Virus record (IMG/VR): IMGVR_UViG_3300007760_000015
Location: 1-58,531 of that record
Reading direction: 5' to 3' (one strand)
DNA from: a virus
DNA: 58,531 bases
The first letter of the stretch is position 1, and each line of letters starts with the position of its first letter. The position numbers were made by a program, and so were the translations under genes. The notes under the pieces are model-generated. The model did not search any database. It saw only the letters and a program-made list of their open reading frames with translations, and was not told where the DNA came from. This document shows, one piece after another, positions 43,752-51,779 of this stretch.

Positions 43752-44390
43752 ATGAAAAAAGAATACTTTAGAGGAACTAATATAAAAAATAGATGGGAAC
43801 AAAAACACATCAATGAGTATAATATTGATAAGCCATATGATTTTTCACCGTATATTAATGGGGATATGTCAGGTTATGGTCCAGTCGCAGCAAAGATTAT
43901 TGAAGAAAATGAGGATGCTTTTAGTAGAAAATCCCTTCATGAACTTGGATGCGCTGGTGGAAATTTTGTAGCTTATTTGAAGCGGAATGTTATATCGGAT
44001 TGGGAAATAAGTGCTGAAGATTTTTCATCAACTGCGATTGAAGCCGCAAAGAAACGTCAGCCAGATATTAATTTTTATGAGAATGATTTTTTATTGAATA
44101 GAATTGATAAAGATTATGGTTGCATTTGTATGTTTGAAACGATAGAACATATTGAAGAGGGTACTAACTATGAAATACTTGATAATATATTAGAACATTG
44201 TGAGTATGCAATAATATCAACAGTAGATACAGAAGATGATTGCTTTGGAGAACATATTTCACATTATAAAATTAATACTTTTGAAGAAAGAGGATATAAT
44301 GTAGAATGGAAAAGTTTCTTGGGTGAAATAAATATGCCTGATGGTATATATCATTATATGATATTTTTATTGAGAGGAGAATTAAAATGA
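43752..44390 (+). CDS. SAM-dependent methyltransferase
   Basis: A 212-residue protein: SLHELGCAGGNFVAYLKRN (motif I), AEDFSSTAIEAAKKRQPDIN and CICMFETIEHIEEG. A class I methyltransferase, probably acting on a sugar. It begins directly after the gmd stop and overlaps the next gene by four bases. Confidence 0.75.
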   Translation: MKKEYFRGTNIKNRWEQKHINEYNIDKPYDFSPYINGDMSGYGPVAAKIIEENEDAFSRKSLHELGCAGGNFVAYLKRNVISDWEISAEDFSSTAIEAAKKRQPDINFYENDFLLNRIDKDYGCICMFETIEHIEEGTNYEILDNILEHCEYAIISTVDTEDDCFGEHISHYKINTFEERGYNVEWKSFLGEINMPDGIYHYMIFLLRGELK

Positions 44391-45307
44391 AAACAGCCTT
44401 CTTTTCTGAAACAGGTACTAATCAAAAGTATCCAAGAAATTTCCCAAATGCAAGGACTGAAGTTGGTTGGGCAGTCGCTCTTGACGCTCCAATGTGTAAC
44501 CTTAATTTCAGACCAAATGAAACATTTGATTTGGGGATTGTTATTATACCAAAAAATAATCCTAACATTGATTTAGATTTTATTAGAAGGTCATGTGATA
44601 AAGTTGCTATAATGCAGGAAGGACCACATTGGTTTTTTCAGGATTATGATGTTACCAATCAATTTCATTATTATAATACTTTAATGGAAGCCGATTGGGT
44701 GTATTGTCATAATGAAAGTGATGTGAAATACTATAAAGGACTCGGTTGTAAAGATGTTAGAGTAATGAGAAGTTTAATGATTCCAGAAGGATTAGAACCT
44801 CGTATTGAACGGAATAGGGATAATGTTATTATTGGTGGTAATTTCGTATCGTGGTATGGTGGGTTCGATAGTTATATAGTTGCAAGGGAATTAGATAGAG
44901 ATATATGGGCACCATCAATGGGTAGAAAACAACAACAAGAAGATGCTATTGAAGATATAAATTATCTACCATATATGAGTTGGAGAGAATGGATAGATGA
45001 ATTAAAGAATTTTGATATTGGTATTCATTTAATGAGAACACATGCTGCTGGAACATTTGCTATGAATCTGGCATATCATAAGATTCCGTGTGTAGGTTAT
45101 AGAGGATTAGATACTCAAGAGAAAATACATTTAAATACAACGGTAGAAGTTGGTGATTTAGAACACGCAAAAGAAATAACCTTACGATTGCAAAATGATG
45201 AGAGTTTTTATAATGAATGTAGTGAAATTGTAGGTGAGAGATTTAAACAACTTTATACTGAAGAAAAATGGTTGCAAAATTGGAGGCGGACAAATGAAAT
45301 TAATTAG
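44387..45307 (+). CDS. Putative glycosyltransferase (GT-B like)
   Basis: A 306-residue protein, MKTAFFSETGTNQKYPRNFP, with VAIMQEGPHWFFQDYDVTNQ, ADWVYCHNESDVKYYKGLGC and NFDIGIHLMRTHAAGTFAMN (donor-side loop). I recall similar proteins in marine phages and glycan clusters. Enzyme class is by pattern only. Confidence 0.6.
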   Translation: MKTAFFSETGTNQKYPRNFPNARTEVGWAVALDAPMCNLNFRPNETFDLGIVIIPKNNPNIDLDFIRRSCDKVAIMQEGPHWFFQDYDVTNQFHYYNTLMEADWVYCHNESDVKYYKGLGCKDVRVMRSLMIPEGLEPRIERNRDNVIIGGNFVSWYGGFDSYIVARELDRDIWAPSMGRKQQQEDAIEDINYLPYMSWREWIDELKNFDIGIHLMRTHAAGTFAMNLAYHKIPCVGYRGLDTQEKIHLNTTVEVGDLEHAKEITLRLQNDESFYNECSEIVGERFKQLYTEEKWLQNWRRTNEIN

Positions 45308-46508
45308 CTTCATTATTCCATCACGGAATAACTTAAAATATCTAAAACAAGCATATAATAGTATTAGAAAGAATACTTTATATCCACATGAAATTTGTAT
45401 TGCCGATGATGCAAGTACAGATGGAACAAAAGAGTGGGTACAATCAGTAATAGATTCAGGTGAAGATGCTAACTTAAAGTTATATGTAAATGAAGGACCT
45501 GAACGATTGGGTCATACCATTTTATATGATACACTAATCAATGAAGTTTCTACACACGAAAGAGTTATGATTTTCCATGCAGACATGTACTTTTGCCCAA
45601 AGGCAGATGAAGAAATAGATAAATATTTGAAACCAGGAGTAGTTGTATCACTTACGAGGATTGAACCTCCACTTCACCCTGACGGCCCTGAGAAGGTACT
45701 TGAAGATTTTGGTATTGAGCCGGAGGAATTCAAAGAAGAAGCTTTATTGGCTTTTGCTGATTTTTATGGTTCAACAAAAACAACAGAAGGTATATTCGCA
45801 CCTTGGGCTATTATGAAAGATGACTTCCAATCAATAGGAGGGCATGACCCACTTTACGCTCCACAATCAAAAGAGGATTCAGATATATTCAATAGATTTC
45901 AGTTGAATGGATATAAATTTATACAAACTTGGAAAGGATTTGTATATCATATGACTTGCCGTGGGAGTAGATTCAAAGATGGAGCTTTAAGAAATCCCGC
46001 GGGGCAAGTATTTATGAAGGGTCGTGAAAGCAGTGAATGGTTGGCACAAAATCTACGGAGTACTCGTAACTTTATTCGTAAGTGGGGACATATGGTACAA
46101 CACGATGAATTATTGAAACCAATTATACCACCAAAGTACGACATTGGATTCAAAGTATATAATTGTGATATAAACTTACTTAAAGAGTTAGAACCTTGGT
46201 GTAGTACGATATATCTTGACTACGCTTCAGATTTTATGCATGATTACATAATAGAAGAACAGCCGAATACTCAATTTGATTTGAATGAGAGAGTTAAAAT
46301 GTATGGAAATGCTGATTTAACTAAATACCATGACATAATAGTTGAGTTTGATGCACAGAAGCTCACACCTCAAAACTTTCAAATAATAATCAATCTATCA
46401 GAGATACTACAAGAAAGTGGTGAGTTAGGTGAGATGGAACTGGAATTTTTTAAACTCCACATCCAGTCGTTAGACACCTATGAAAAAGATTTGATTTTGG
46501 TGGATTAG
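45294..46508 (+). CDS. Family 2 glycosyltransferase with C-terminal extension
   Basis: A 404-residue protein starting MKLISFIIPSRNNLKYLKQA. ATG 45294 has GGAGG 7 nt upstream and is chosen over 45234. EICIADDASTDGTKEWV and MIFHADMYFCP (DxD as HAD) are family 2 motifs, then YAPQSKEDSDIFNRFQLNGY. A C-terminal ~130-residue domain of unknown role follows. It ends the glycan operon. Confidence 0.8.
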   Translation: MKLISFIIPSRNNLKYLKQAYNSIRKNTLYPHEICIADDASTDGTKEWVQSVIDSGEDANLKLYVNEGPERLGHTILYDTLINEVSTHERVMIFHADMYFCPKADEEIDKYLKPGVVVSLTRIEPPLHPDGPEKVLEDFGIEPEEFKEEALLAFADFYGSTKTTEGIFAPWAIMKDDFQSIGGHDPLYAPQSKEDSDIFNRFQLNGYKFIQTWKGFVYHMTCRGSRFKDGALRNPAGQVFMKGRESSEWLAQNLRSTRNFIRKWGHMVQHDELLKPIIPPKYDIGFKVYNCDINLLKELEPWCSTIYLDYASDFMHDYIIEEQPNTQFDLNERVKMYGNADLTKYHDIIVEFDAQKLTPQNFQIIINLSEILQESGELGEMELEFFKLHIQSLDTYEKDLILVD

Positions 46509-46527
46509 TGTTATATATATTATTAAG

Positions 46528-46764
46528 ATGATTTATTATATATTGTTAGAGAATGAGAAGCCTGAAGACCTTTGGGATGAGAATATATTGGGAGAAGAAT
46601 CATTTGGAGTGTTTTATCCAGGCAATGGGTTAGTTGCCTTTAATAATATAGTTTTTCATCATCCAGACTTAATGGAAACAATAGCTATCATAGACGAACA
46701 ATCAAAACCATATTCAGTAGAAGAATTTATGCAGTTATTAGAAGGTTGGAAAATAAAGTCTTGA
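46528..46764 (+). CDS. Small acidic hypothetical protein
   Basis: A 78-residue protein, MIYYILLENEKPEDLWDENI then LGEESFGVFYPGNG, acidic and soluble. No family recognised. It overlaps the following promoter. Confidence 0.5.
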   Translation: MIYYILLENEKPEDLWDENILGEESFGVFYPGNGLVAFNNIVFHHPDLMETIAIIDEQSKPYSVEEFMQLLEGWKIKS

Positions 46765-46789
46765 CATTGATAAAAGAATGTTGTATATT
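46761..46789 (+). promoter_or_regulatory. Sigma70-type promoter upstream of the lipoprotein pair
   Basis: TTGACA at 46761-46766, 17-bp spacer, TATATT at 46784-46789, followed by TAGGAG before ATG 46804. Confidence 0.7.
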
Positions 46790-46803
46790 TAGGAGAAGTT
46801 AAA

Positions 46804-46974
46804 ATGAAGGATTACAGGTATTACGATGAGCTTGAGGAAGATGCTTTTCGTGAATCTATTGGTGTAAAGAAGAACCCTAAAAAGAAAAAGAAAAAATGGA
46901 AAGAATTAAAGGTAAGAAATGAAAAGGATAATCATAGAGATAAAAAGAATAGCAAATCTTCTAATAGCGATTAG
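46804..46974 (+). CDS. Small lysine-rich protein
   Basis: A 56-residue ORF, MKDYRYYDELEEDAFRESIG, followed by KKNPKKKKKKWKELK. Acidic head and strongly basic middle. It has its own promoter and AGGAG. It overlaps the lipoprotein start by 56 nt. Unknown function. Confidence 0.5.
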   Translation: MKDYRYYDELEEDAFRESIGVKKNPKKKKKKWKELKVRNEKDNHRDKKNSKSSNSD

Positions 46975-47461
46975 TTTATTTGTTGTTGGTTGCGAATCAA
47001 CAACAGAGCCAATATCGCCAGTTATATTTGAACTACAATTAGAATCAGAATTTGATATTAACGGTTATTATCATATAACTATTGATACTACAAAATGGCA
47101 GACTACACACAGAATAACTGGGTATGTACATAGAGATAATGAACCAGTTGATGTAGTAAAGTTTGCATGGGGGAGTTCTCACTATTGGTATATTGGTGAT
47201 ACGCTTGGGTATATAGTAAAGGAAGGTTTAACGGAAAATTTAGAGTATGTGGCATATGATACAAGTTATGTTACATGGTTTAATGGATTTGAGGTTCCTG
47301 TTGTTAATTCGGCGAGTTATAGTAATTCAGATGGAGAAGTAAATACAATGATGGGAATACCAAAAATAATGAGAGGTGATACTATAACAGTATATTATGG
47401 TTATCACGATAATTGGTTATATGAAGAGGTATATGGAGAATTTTACATTGTATTAGATTAG
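46919..47461 (+). CDS. Phage-encoded lipoprotein
   Basis: A 180-residue protein with signal peptide IANLLIAISLFVVGC and lipobox VVGC followed by ESTTEP; the mature protein is beta-rich (ITIDTTKWQTTHRITG). Acylation and outer-membrane or periplasmic location are predicted. Early phage lipoproteins often block receptors or superinfection. The host origin of the gene is possible because it looks unlike phage proteins. No family is assigned. Confidence 0.7.
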   Translation: MKRIIIEIKRIANLLIAISLFVVGCESTTEPISPVIFELQLESEFDINGYYHITIDTTKWQTTHRITGYVHRDNEPVDVVKFAWGSSHYWYIGDTLGYIVKEGLTENLEYVAYDTSYVTWFNGFEVPVVNSASYSNSDGEVNTMMGIPKIMRGDTITVYYGYHDNWLYEEVYGEFYIVLD

Positions 47462-47473
47462 GAGTAAGTTATT

Positions 47474-47719
47474 ATGATATTTGTGTTGGTAGATAGGACA
47501 GACAGCATAGCTGATAGAGTAGAGTTAGGTCCCCACGTTGGATTATCAGAAGCAAAGAGGTATTTTATGAAACGTAAAATGCTGGAAGAAAAAAGATTTG
47601 ATGAACTTTGGAGAGTTATGTATGAGACAACTTGGCAAAGAAATTTTGATGTGGGTCATAGAAAGTCATCATCATTTCAATGGTGGGAAGATGATGATTA
47701 TTTGGATATAGATAAATGA
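47474..47719 (+). CDS. Small hypothetical protein
   Basis: An 81-residue protein, MIFVLVDRTDSIADRVELGP then HVGLSEAKRYFMKRKMLEEK; alpha/beta, soluble. SD TTAGGAG with spacing of 9. Overlaps the next ATG. Confidence 0.5.
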   Translation: MIFVLVDRTDSIADRVELGPHVGLSEAKRYFMKRKMLEEKRFDELWRVMYETTWQRNFDVGHRKSSSFQWWEDDDYLDIDK

Positions 47720-47889
47720 GTAAAGAATTAACAAAAGAGCAAATGCAAGAGTTAGAGATAATCGCAACTGAAATAGAAATTGAGGCTCGTAAGTTACGAT
47801 TGGAATATGAGAAGAATCCATCGGAAGAGAGTGGATCTGTAGTTGTAATCCATCAATACAGTGAGTTTATAGAGGATGAAGAAGAATAA
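47716..47889 (+). CDS. Small acidic helical protein
   Basis: A 57-residue ORF, MSKELTKEQMQELEIIATEI then EIEARKLRLEYEKN, one long helix with acidic tail EFIEDEEE. Overlaps the Mom-like gene 4 by 14 nt, consistent with co-translation. Confidence 0.5.
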   Translation: MSKELTKEQMQELEIIATEIEIEARKLRLEYEKNPSEESGSVVVIHQYSEFIEDEEE

Positions 47890-48637
47890 ATATGTAGATA
47901 CATCTAACTTAATTGTTCGTGAAATAGATAGAAGGGTTGCAAGAGATATGGTGGTTAAATACCACTACTCAAAACAATGGACTAAATGTAGTGTTGCTCT
48001 CGGGTTATTTTATATGACAGGGAATGAACATAAGTTTTTTGATGAACCAGAAGAGAAGTTAATCGGTACGATATGTTATGGTGATCCAATAGGTAGGCTT
48101 ACTGGTGCTTCTATATCGGATATTATACCGAGGGAATCTGTTTTTGAGTTGGTAAGGTTATTTGTTCATGATGGTTATGGTAAAAATATTGAATCTTGGT
48201 TTATTTCAAAGAGTTTTGATTGGTTAAAGAAGAATAGAAAAGATATTAAAGCTTTGATATCATATTCAGATCCACAACAAGGTCATGTCGGAACTATATA
48301 TCAGGCAACAAATTGGTTGTATCAGGGTAACAAAATAAGACCATCGGATAGTTGGTTATTTAAATGGGAAGAGGATGGTAAGTGGCAACATCCACGAACT
48401 ATATTCCCTTATTATGGTACAACCGATATAGAGAAGATTAGTACCTTAGTTGAGAAAGATTTTTGGATAAAAAAGGAATTGAGAAAACATAGGTATGTTT
48501 ATTTGTTAGGTAGTAAAAAACAAAAGAGGAAAATACTAAAAAACTTAAAACATCCTATCTTACCTTATCCGAAGACTGCTGCCATAGAGGAAGCGGAAAT
48601 AAAAAAAATAAAAGTTATAGGAGTCAAACATGGCTAA
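47876..48637 (+). CDS. Mom-like DNA-modification protein 4
   Basis: A 253-residue close paralogue of copy 1: KYHYSKQWTKCSVALGLFY, ELVRLFVHDGYGKNIESWFI, SYSDPQQGHVGTIYQATNWL and the shared C-terminal KHRYVYLLGSKKQKRKIL. The aspartate in SYSD is kept. It lies 20 kb away from the other three, in the accessory region, so it may derive from duplication or exchange. It overlaps the next gene by 8 nt. Confidence 0.72.
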   Translation: MKKNKYVDTSNLIVREIDRRVARDMVVKYHYSKQWTKCSVALGLFYMTGNEHKFFDEPEEKLIGTICYGDPIGRLTGASISDIIPRESVFELVRLFVHDGYGKNIESWFISKSFDWLKKNRKDIKALISYSDPQQGHVGTIYQATNWLYQGNKIRPSDSWLFKWEEDGKWQHPRTIFPYYGTTDIEKISTLVEKDFWIKKELRKHRYVYLLGSKKQKRKILKNLKHPILPYPKTAAIEEAEIKKIKVIGVKHG

Positions 48638-49166
48638 TTATGTATATACCCGTGTGAGAATAGAATCTAATGAAGATAAATTACACACATGGTTACAAGA
48701 ATCATTCAGAGAAAAAAATACTGGACTTACCAATGATGGAGTTAGAAATACTATTGAAAATGTATTTGGTGAGTATGAAGAATATCCTTGGGATGAAGTA
48801 GGGTCAAAATGGATATATGTTGAAGATGCTCCATGGATTCGAGATAATGACATAGAAATGACATTTGTTTCAGCTTGGTCATTTCCAAGCGGATACGTTG
48901 AAAAATTTATTTCTAAATTGATTGAATATGATGAAAATGTAAAAGTGTGGGTAGAAGCTGATGAAGAATCACTTGATTTCTTGGTAGGTGGATATGGTAA
49001 TAAGAACGGATTTATATTTCATGATACCGATGTATTACCGGATTATCCAGAAGATTTAGAAGATGAAGGATATGAGGATTTACAGAGTGAATTTTGGGAA
49101 CGATGCGGTGAAGAGATTGTACTAATGCAAGGACAATCAGAACGAGAATTAAATACAGGAGAATAA
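48630..49166 (+). CDS. DUF1281/Api92-like ferredoxin-fold protein
   Basis: A 178-residue protein: MANYVYTRVRIESNEDKLHT, then EMTFVSAWSFPSGYVEKFIS. The N-terminal NYVYxRVxI with later WxxPxxxxEKLxxK is the pattern of phage and plasmid Api92-like proteins. Function unknown. Confidence 0.55.
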   Translation: MANYVYTRVRIESNEDKLHTWLQESFREKNTGLTNDGVRNTIENVFGEYEEYPWDEVGSKWIYVEDAPWIRDNDIEMTFVSAWSFPSGYVEKFISKLIEYDENVKVWVEADEESLDFLVGGYGNKNGFIFHDTDVLPDYPEDLEDEGYEDLQSEFWERCGEEIVLMQGQSERELNTGE

Positions 49167-49170
49167 GAAT

Positions 49171-49392
49171 ATGTTAATAACATTAGGTTGGATATGGTTA
49201 GGAATTATTATAGGATTCTTGCTAGGTGCATTTGTAATAAGTATGTTAGCTAGTGGAAAACAAGCGGACTTGGAATCAGAGTTATTACATCTTAAATTCG
49301 TGAGAGATTCACTTAAAGATGAGATATTTAAGATAGATAATAGGGCTAAACCTAAACCCCGAAAAAAACGAAAAAACCCTACAAAAAAATAA
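49171..49392 (+). CDS. Single-pass membrane protein
   Basis: A 73-residue protein with a transmembrane segment LGWIWLGIIIGFLLGAFVIS (residues about 4-26), a coiled-coil and a basic KPRKKRKNPTKK tail, so cytoplasmic C-terminus. Possibly a lysis or host-membrane protein paired with the next gene. SD GGAG. Confidence 0.55.
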   Translation: MLITLGWIWLGIIIGFLLGAFVISMLASGKQADLESELLHLKFVRDSLKDEIFKIDNRAKPKPRKKRKNPTKK

Positions 49393-49422
49393 CACCAATT
49401 TCTCCAATTACTTTATATATAT

Positions 49423-49438
49423 GATATTTATATATGAA
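49423..49438 (+). promoter_or_regulatory. GATATTTATATATGAA element
   Basis: Shares its 15-nt core with 33053 and 56716 and lies about 100 nt upstream of the gene at 49537. Confidence 0.35.
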
Positions 49439-49536
49439 TGAAAATTAACTATTGAATCTTGTAAATTGGACTGTTTATATTAGTATTAAAGGTGATGCTA
49501 ATTATTTTTCAACTTGTAATAGATGGAAGTACAGTA

Positions 49537-49821
49537 ATGAATAAAAATGAAAAGCAGGATTTAGAACTCGTCTTATATCGTCTTGATGAACAAGATGAAA
49601 AAAGAGTACAATTGGAGACAGATATGGATAAGAAACTGAATGATATTCATGAGGACATTCGTTTCATTAAAGAAAGCTTATTCAATCCTAATGATGGATT
49701 ATGGGCTGAGGTACGTCAGAATACAAGGTTTCGTGAAAGTAGTGATAAATGGAGAACAATGACAGGCGCAGGTCTGATTACTTTAATAGGTAAGGCTATT
49801 TATGACTTCTTCATACATTAA
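49537..49821 (+). CDS. Coiled-coil protein with C-terminal hydrophobic segment (XhlA-like?)
   Basis: A 94-residue protein, MNKNEKQDLELVLYRLDEQD then a coiled-coil and a weak hydrophobic end GAGLITLIGKAIYDFFIH. ATG 49537 with GGAAG is preferred over GTG/ATG upstream. The layout resembles XhlA-type holin accessory proteins; call is weak. It is followed by a strong terminator. Confidence 0.5.
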   Translation: MNKNEKQDLELVLYRLDEQDEKRVQLETDMDKKLNDIHEDIRFIKESLFNPNDGLWAEVRQNTRFRESSDKWRTMTGAGLITLIGKAIYDFFIH

Positions 49822-49845
49822 ATCGGAATAGTTAAAAAATAAAAT

Positions 49846-49875
49846 AACCCTCACTGTAAAAGGTGGGGGTTTTTT
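49846..49875 (+). terminator. Rho-independent terminator
   Basis: AACCCTCAC pairs with GTGGGGGTT (9 bp, one G-U, 8-nt loop) and runs into TTTTTT at 49870-49875. It closes the accessory operon. Confidence 0.85.
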
Positions 49876-49898
49876 GTTATATATAAGAAGGGGGAAAC

Positions 49899-49958
49899 CG
49901 AATACGTGTATCGAATACGTGTGACACCAACACACCCGATAGGTGAATACGTGTATCG
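49899..49958 (+). repeat. Three copies of a GAATACGTGTATCG-type repeat
   Basis: GAATACGTGT occurs at 49900, 49913 and 49945, the first two in direct tandem. No ORF of substance covers them. They could be iterons or protein-binding sites. Confidence 0.6.
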
Positions 49959-50005
49959 CTTATTCAATTCACATAAATGGGTAAAATCTTCTAATGAAGA
50001 TTTCA

Positions 50006-50090
50006 CCAGAAAAGTTTCAGCCTTCAGCCTTCACTTTTTGCCAGAAAAGTTTCAGCCTTCACTTTTTGCCAGAAAAGTTTCAGCCTATTG
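50006..50090 (+). repeat. Tandem 28-bp repeat, three copies
   Basis: CCAGAAAAGTTTCAGCCTTC with ACTTTTTG appears at 50041-50068 in full, at 50006-50040 with an internal AGCCTTC duplication, and at 50069-50090 truncated. No spacers, so not CRISPR. Confidence 0.7.
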
Positions 50091-50506
50091 CTCTATTGAC
50101 TCTCATTGAGCTACTTTGTTGTTGTTTTAATTGGCTGGCTGTTAATTAGTTGGGATAATTCACAATGTTGGACACCTTAAACCAAAGGAGCTTCTAAATT
50201 AACTGACTTCTAATTAGCTGCTGTTAATTAAACTGTTTGTTGTCCAGAGAGTAGTGTTACTTCCCCCAGCTTGTTTAATTTCCCAAAGTAGCTTTTAATT
50301 AATTGTCATAGTTACTGAAATTCAATAGGGAATTCAATTAATTACAGAATTGGATGATGGCTGAGGGCTGTATTGTCCAATTTTCAACACTTCGTACTAC
50401 TTATTGATGATTGGAAGTTATATGAAAAGTGTTACATTAAAGCATCTATGTCTTTATGTCATACTTTTTATAGTATAAGAATTTTATAACACAAAAGTAT
50501 CATTGT
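50091..50506 (+). other. AT-rich non-coding stretch with many TTAATTA motifs
   Basis: No credible ORF. TTAATTA or AATTAATT occurs many times between 50128 and 50345, next to the two repeat arrays and a terminator. This is the largest gene-free tract and could be a replication origin or recombination region; nothing more specific is seen. Confidence 0.4.
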
Positions 50507-50578
50507 ATGTCATTTTGTCAAATTAGCCTACTCCAATCAGCTATATGTCAGCTTGTCATACCACAGGGAGAAATACAA

Positions 50579-51106
50579 GTGGCATTACCTAAAGTAAGTA
50601 GAAGTGAAATGATTTGGGCGATAAATGAAACTCAATCTATGAAGCAAGCCGCTAGATTGTTAGGTCTAGCGTATAATACATTTAAAAAGTACGCTAAGAT
50701 GTGGAATTTATGGCAACCTAAATCTGGTAAAGGAGTATCCAAGCGGGGTACTTTATGGCGTAAACCGTTGGAGCTTGAAGAGATATTTGCGGGCAAGAGT
50801 CCGAATTATAGTAATACTAAGCTTCTACATAACTTATTCAGAGAGAAATACTTTAAGGAGGAGTGTTGTAATTGTGGATATGATACATACAGAGCCTCTG
50901 ATATGAGTAAGCCGCTGTTATTGGACTATCTGGATGATGATTCGACTAATAAGGAGCTTACTAACTTGAGGGTATTGTGTTTTAATTGTTTTTATGTCAT
51001 GAAAGGTATGCGGTTGAAGGTAAAAACTCCCAAGAATGTCCGGCAATTTAAGAATGCAGTAGCAGATTTATTTTCTCCAGCCCCAAACGACAAACAAATA
51101 GAGTAG
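50579..51106 (+). CDS. HTH plus degenerate HNH-type protein, GTG start
   Basis: A 176-residue protein. GTG 50579 follows GGGAG with 8-nt spacing; the ATG at 50507 has none. N-terminal helix-turn-helix MKQAARLLGLAYNTFKKYA, then a zinc-bound HNH scaffold: CCNCGY, LLLDYLDDDSTNKELTNLRV and LCFNCF. The usual catalytic LDH and NCH histidines are Y and F here, so nuclease activity is doubtful; it may be a DNA-binding regulator evolved from a homing enzyme. Confidence 0.6.
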   Translation: MALPKVSRSEMIWAINETQSMKQAARLLGLAYNTFKKYAKMWNLWQPKSGKGVSKRGTLWRKPLELEEIFAGKSPNYSNTKLLHNLFREKYFKEECCNCGYDTYRASDMSKPLLLDYLDDDSTNKELTNLRVLCFNCFYVMKGMRLKVKTPKNVRQFKNAVADLFSPAPNDKQIE

Positions 51107-51148
51107 TAAATCCTAACTAATCCGCTATCTGGAGCAGATCGCCACCCT

Positions 51149-51177
51149 AATTTACATCAAATATTTGAGAAAGTCAA
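51149..51177 (-). promoter_or_regulatory. Leftward sigma70-type promoter, antisense to the HNH-like gene
   Basis: On the minus strand TTGACT (51177-51172), 17-bp spacer, TAAATT (51154-51149). The sequence around the -35 (about 18 nt) is an exact inverted copy of the rightward promoter at 51336. Transcription would run through the HNH-like gene on the opposite strand, where no ORF of note exists. Confidence 0.55.
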
Positions 51178-51263
51178 GCCTTTTCGGACAAAAACTTACT
51201 TTTTATTAATTGATTGGAGGAAGTAATCCCAGTCAAATAGGCTTATATTACAAATAAACCTAT

Positions 51264-51292
51264 AATTTACCACCTTTTTTTGACAAATACAA
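51264..51292 (-). promoter_or_regulatory. Second leftward promoter candidate
   Basis: On the minus strand TTGTAT (51292-51287), 17-bp spacer, TAAATT (51269-51264), in the same aaaggcTTG context as the others. The -35 is weaker. Confidence 0.4.
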
Positions 51293-51335
51293 GCCTTTTT
51301 TTCAATTATTTTAGCTATTTTCTTAAAGAAAAGGC

Positions 51336-51364
51336 TTGACTTTCTCATATTTTTGTTGTAAGAT
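51336..51364 (+). promoter_or_regulatory. Rightward sigma70-type promoter
   Basis: TTGACT at 51336-51341, 17-bp spacer, TAAGAT at 51359-51364. There is no ORF in the next 170 nt, so it starts a leader or small RNA. Confidence 0.65.
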
Positions 51365-51370
51365 CAGTAT

Positions 51371-51488
51371 AGATAGAGTACAGAACATTTTGAAGTGAGT
51401 TGCTCTATTGAGTGGGGTTTGATGGTAAGACTACTCATTTGGAAACCATAGTTGTAAGGGTGGGTGGGCAAGCAATTAAAAAAAAAGC
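51371..51488 (+). ncRNA. Possible leader or small RNA from the 51336 promoter
   Basis: 118 nt between two promoters with no ORF. A short hairpin ATGGT...ACCAT with a flanking GGTTT/AAACC option, then a G-rich GGGTGGGTGGG run just before the next promoter. No known RNA family is recognised. Confidence 0.3.
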
Positions 51489-51517
51489 TTGACTTGTTCA
51501 GGTATTATGTGTATATT
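51489..51517 (+). promoter_or_regulatory. Sigma70-type promoter of the gene at 51544
   Basis: TTGACT at 51489-51494, 17-bp spacer, TATATT at 51512-51517. The leader (AAATGAGAAAGGA...) resembles that of the promoter at 53106. Confidence 0.7.
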
Positions 51518-51543
51518 TAGGTGAAATGAGAAAGGAATTAAAA

Positions 51544-51726
51544 ATGAAAAATCTTAAAGAACTTAAAAAGATGAAACCCAAGGCTCTCAAGAAGGAACTT
51601 AAGCAATATGGTGGTAGAGAGTTATTCGTAACGTATAATGAAATGAAATATACTGACCGGCATTCTAAGGTTGGTAAAGCTATGTTTAATGCTGTAATGG
51701 AAGCCTCTGGCAGTTATAGTAAATAA
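51544..51726 (+). CDS. Small basic protein
   Basis: A 60-residue protein, MKNLKELKKMKPKALKKELK, lysine-rich helical start, then RELFVTYNEMKYTDRHSKVG. ATG 51544 has AAGGA with 7-nt spacing; the ATG at 51526 would be nearly leaderless. Likely an early host-takeover protein; no family. Confidence 0.55.
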   Translation: MKNLKELKKMKPKALKKELKQYGGRELFVTYNEMKYTDRHSKVGKAMFNAVMEASGSYSK

Positions 51727-51779
51727 ACTATTGTATTTCAGAAATTTAGATACTATATATTACCGGAGAGAAGATTTTA

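Noticed and set aside
50006-50090. CRISPR array
   Set aside because: The 28-bp copies abut one another without spacers and vary in length.
49906-50109. 67-residue ORF over the tandem repeats
   Set aside because: Its coding would consist of the repeat units (KFQPSLFARKVSA type repeats) and it has no ribosome site or conserved look.
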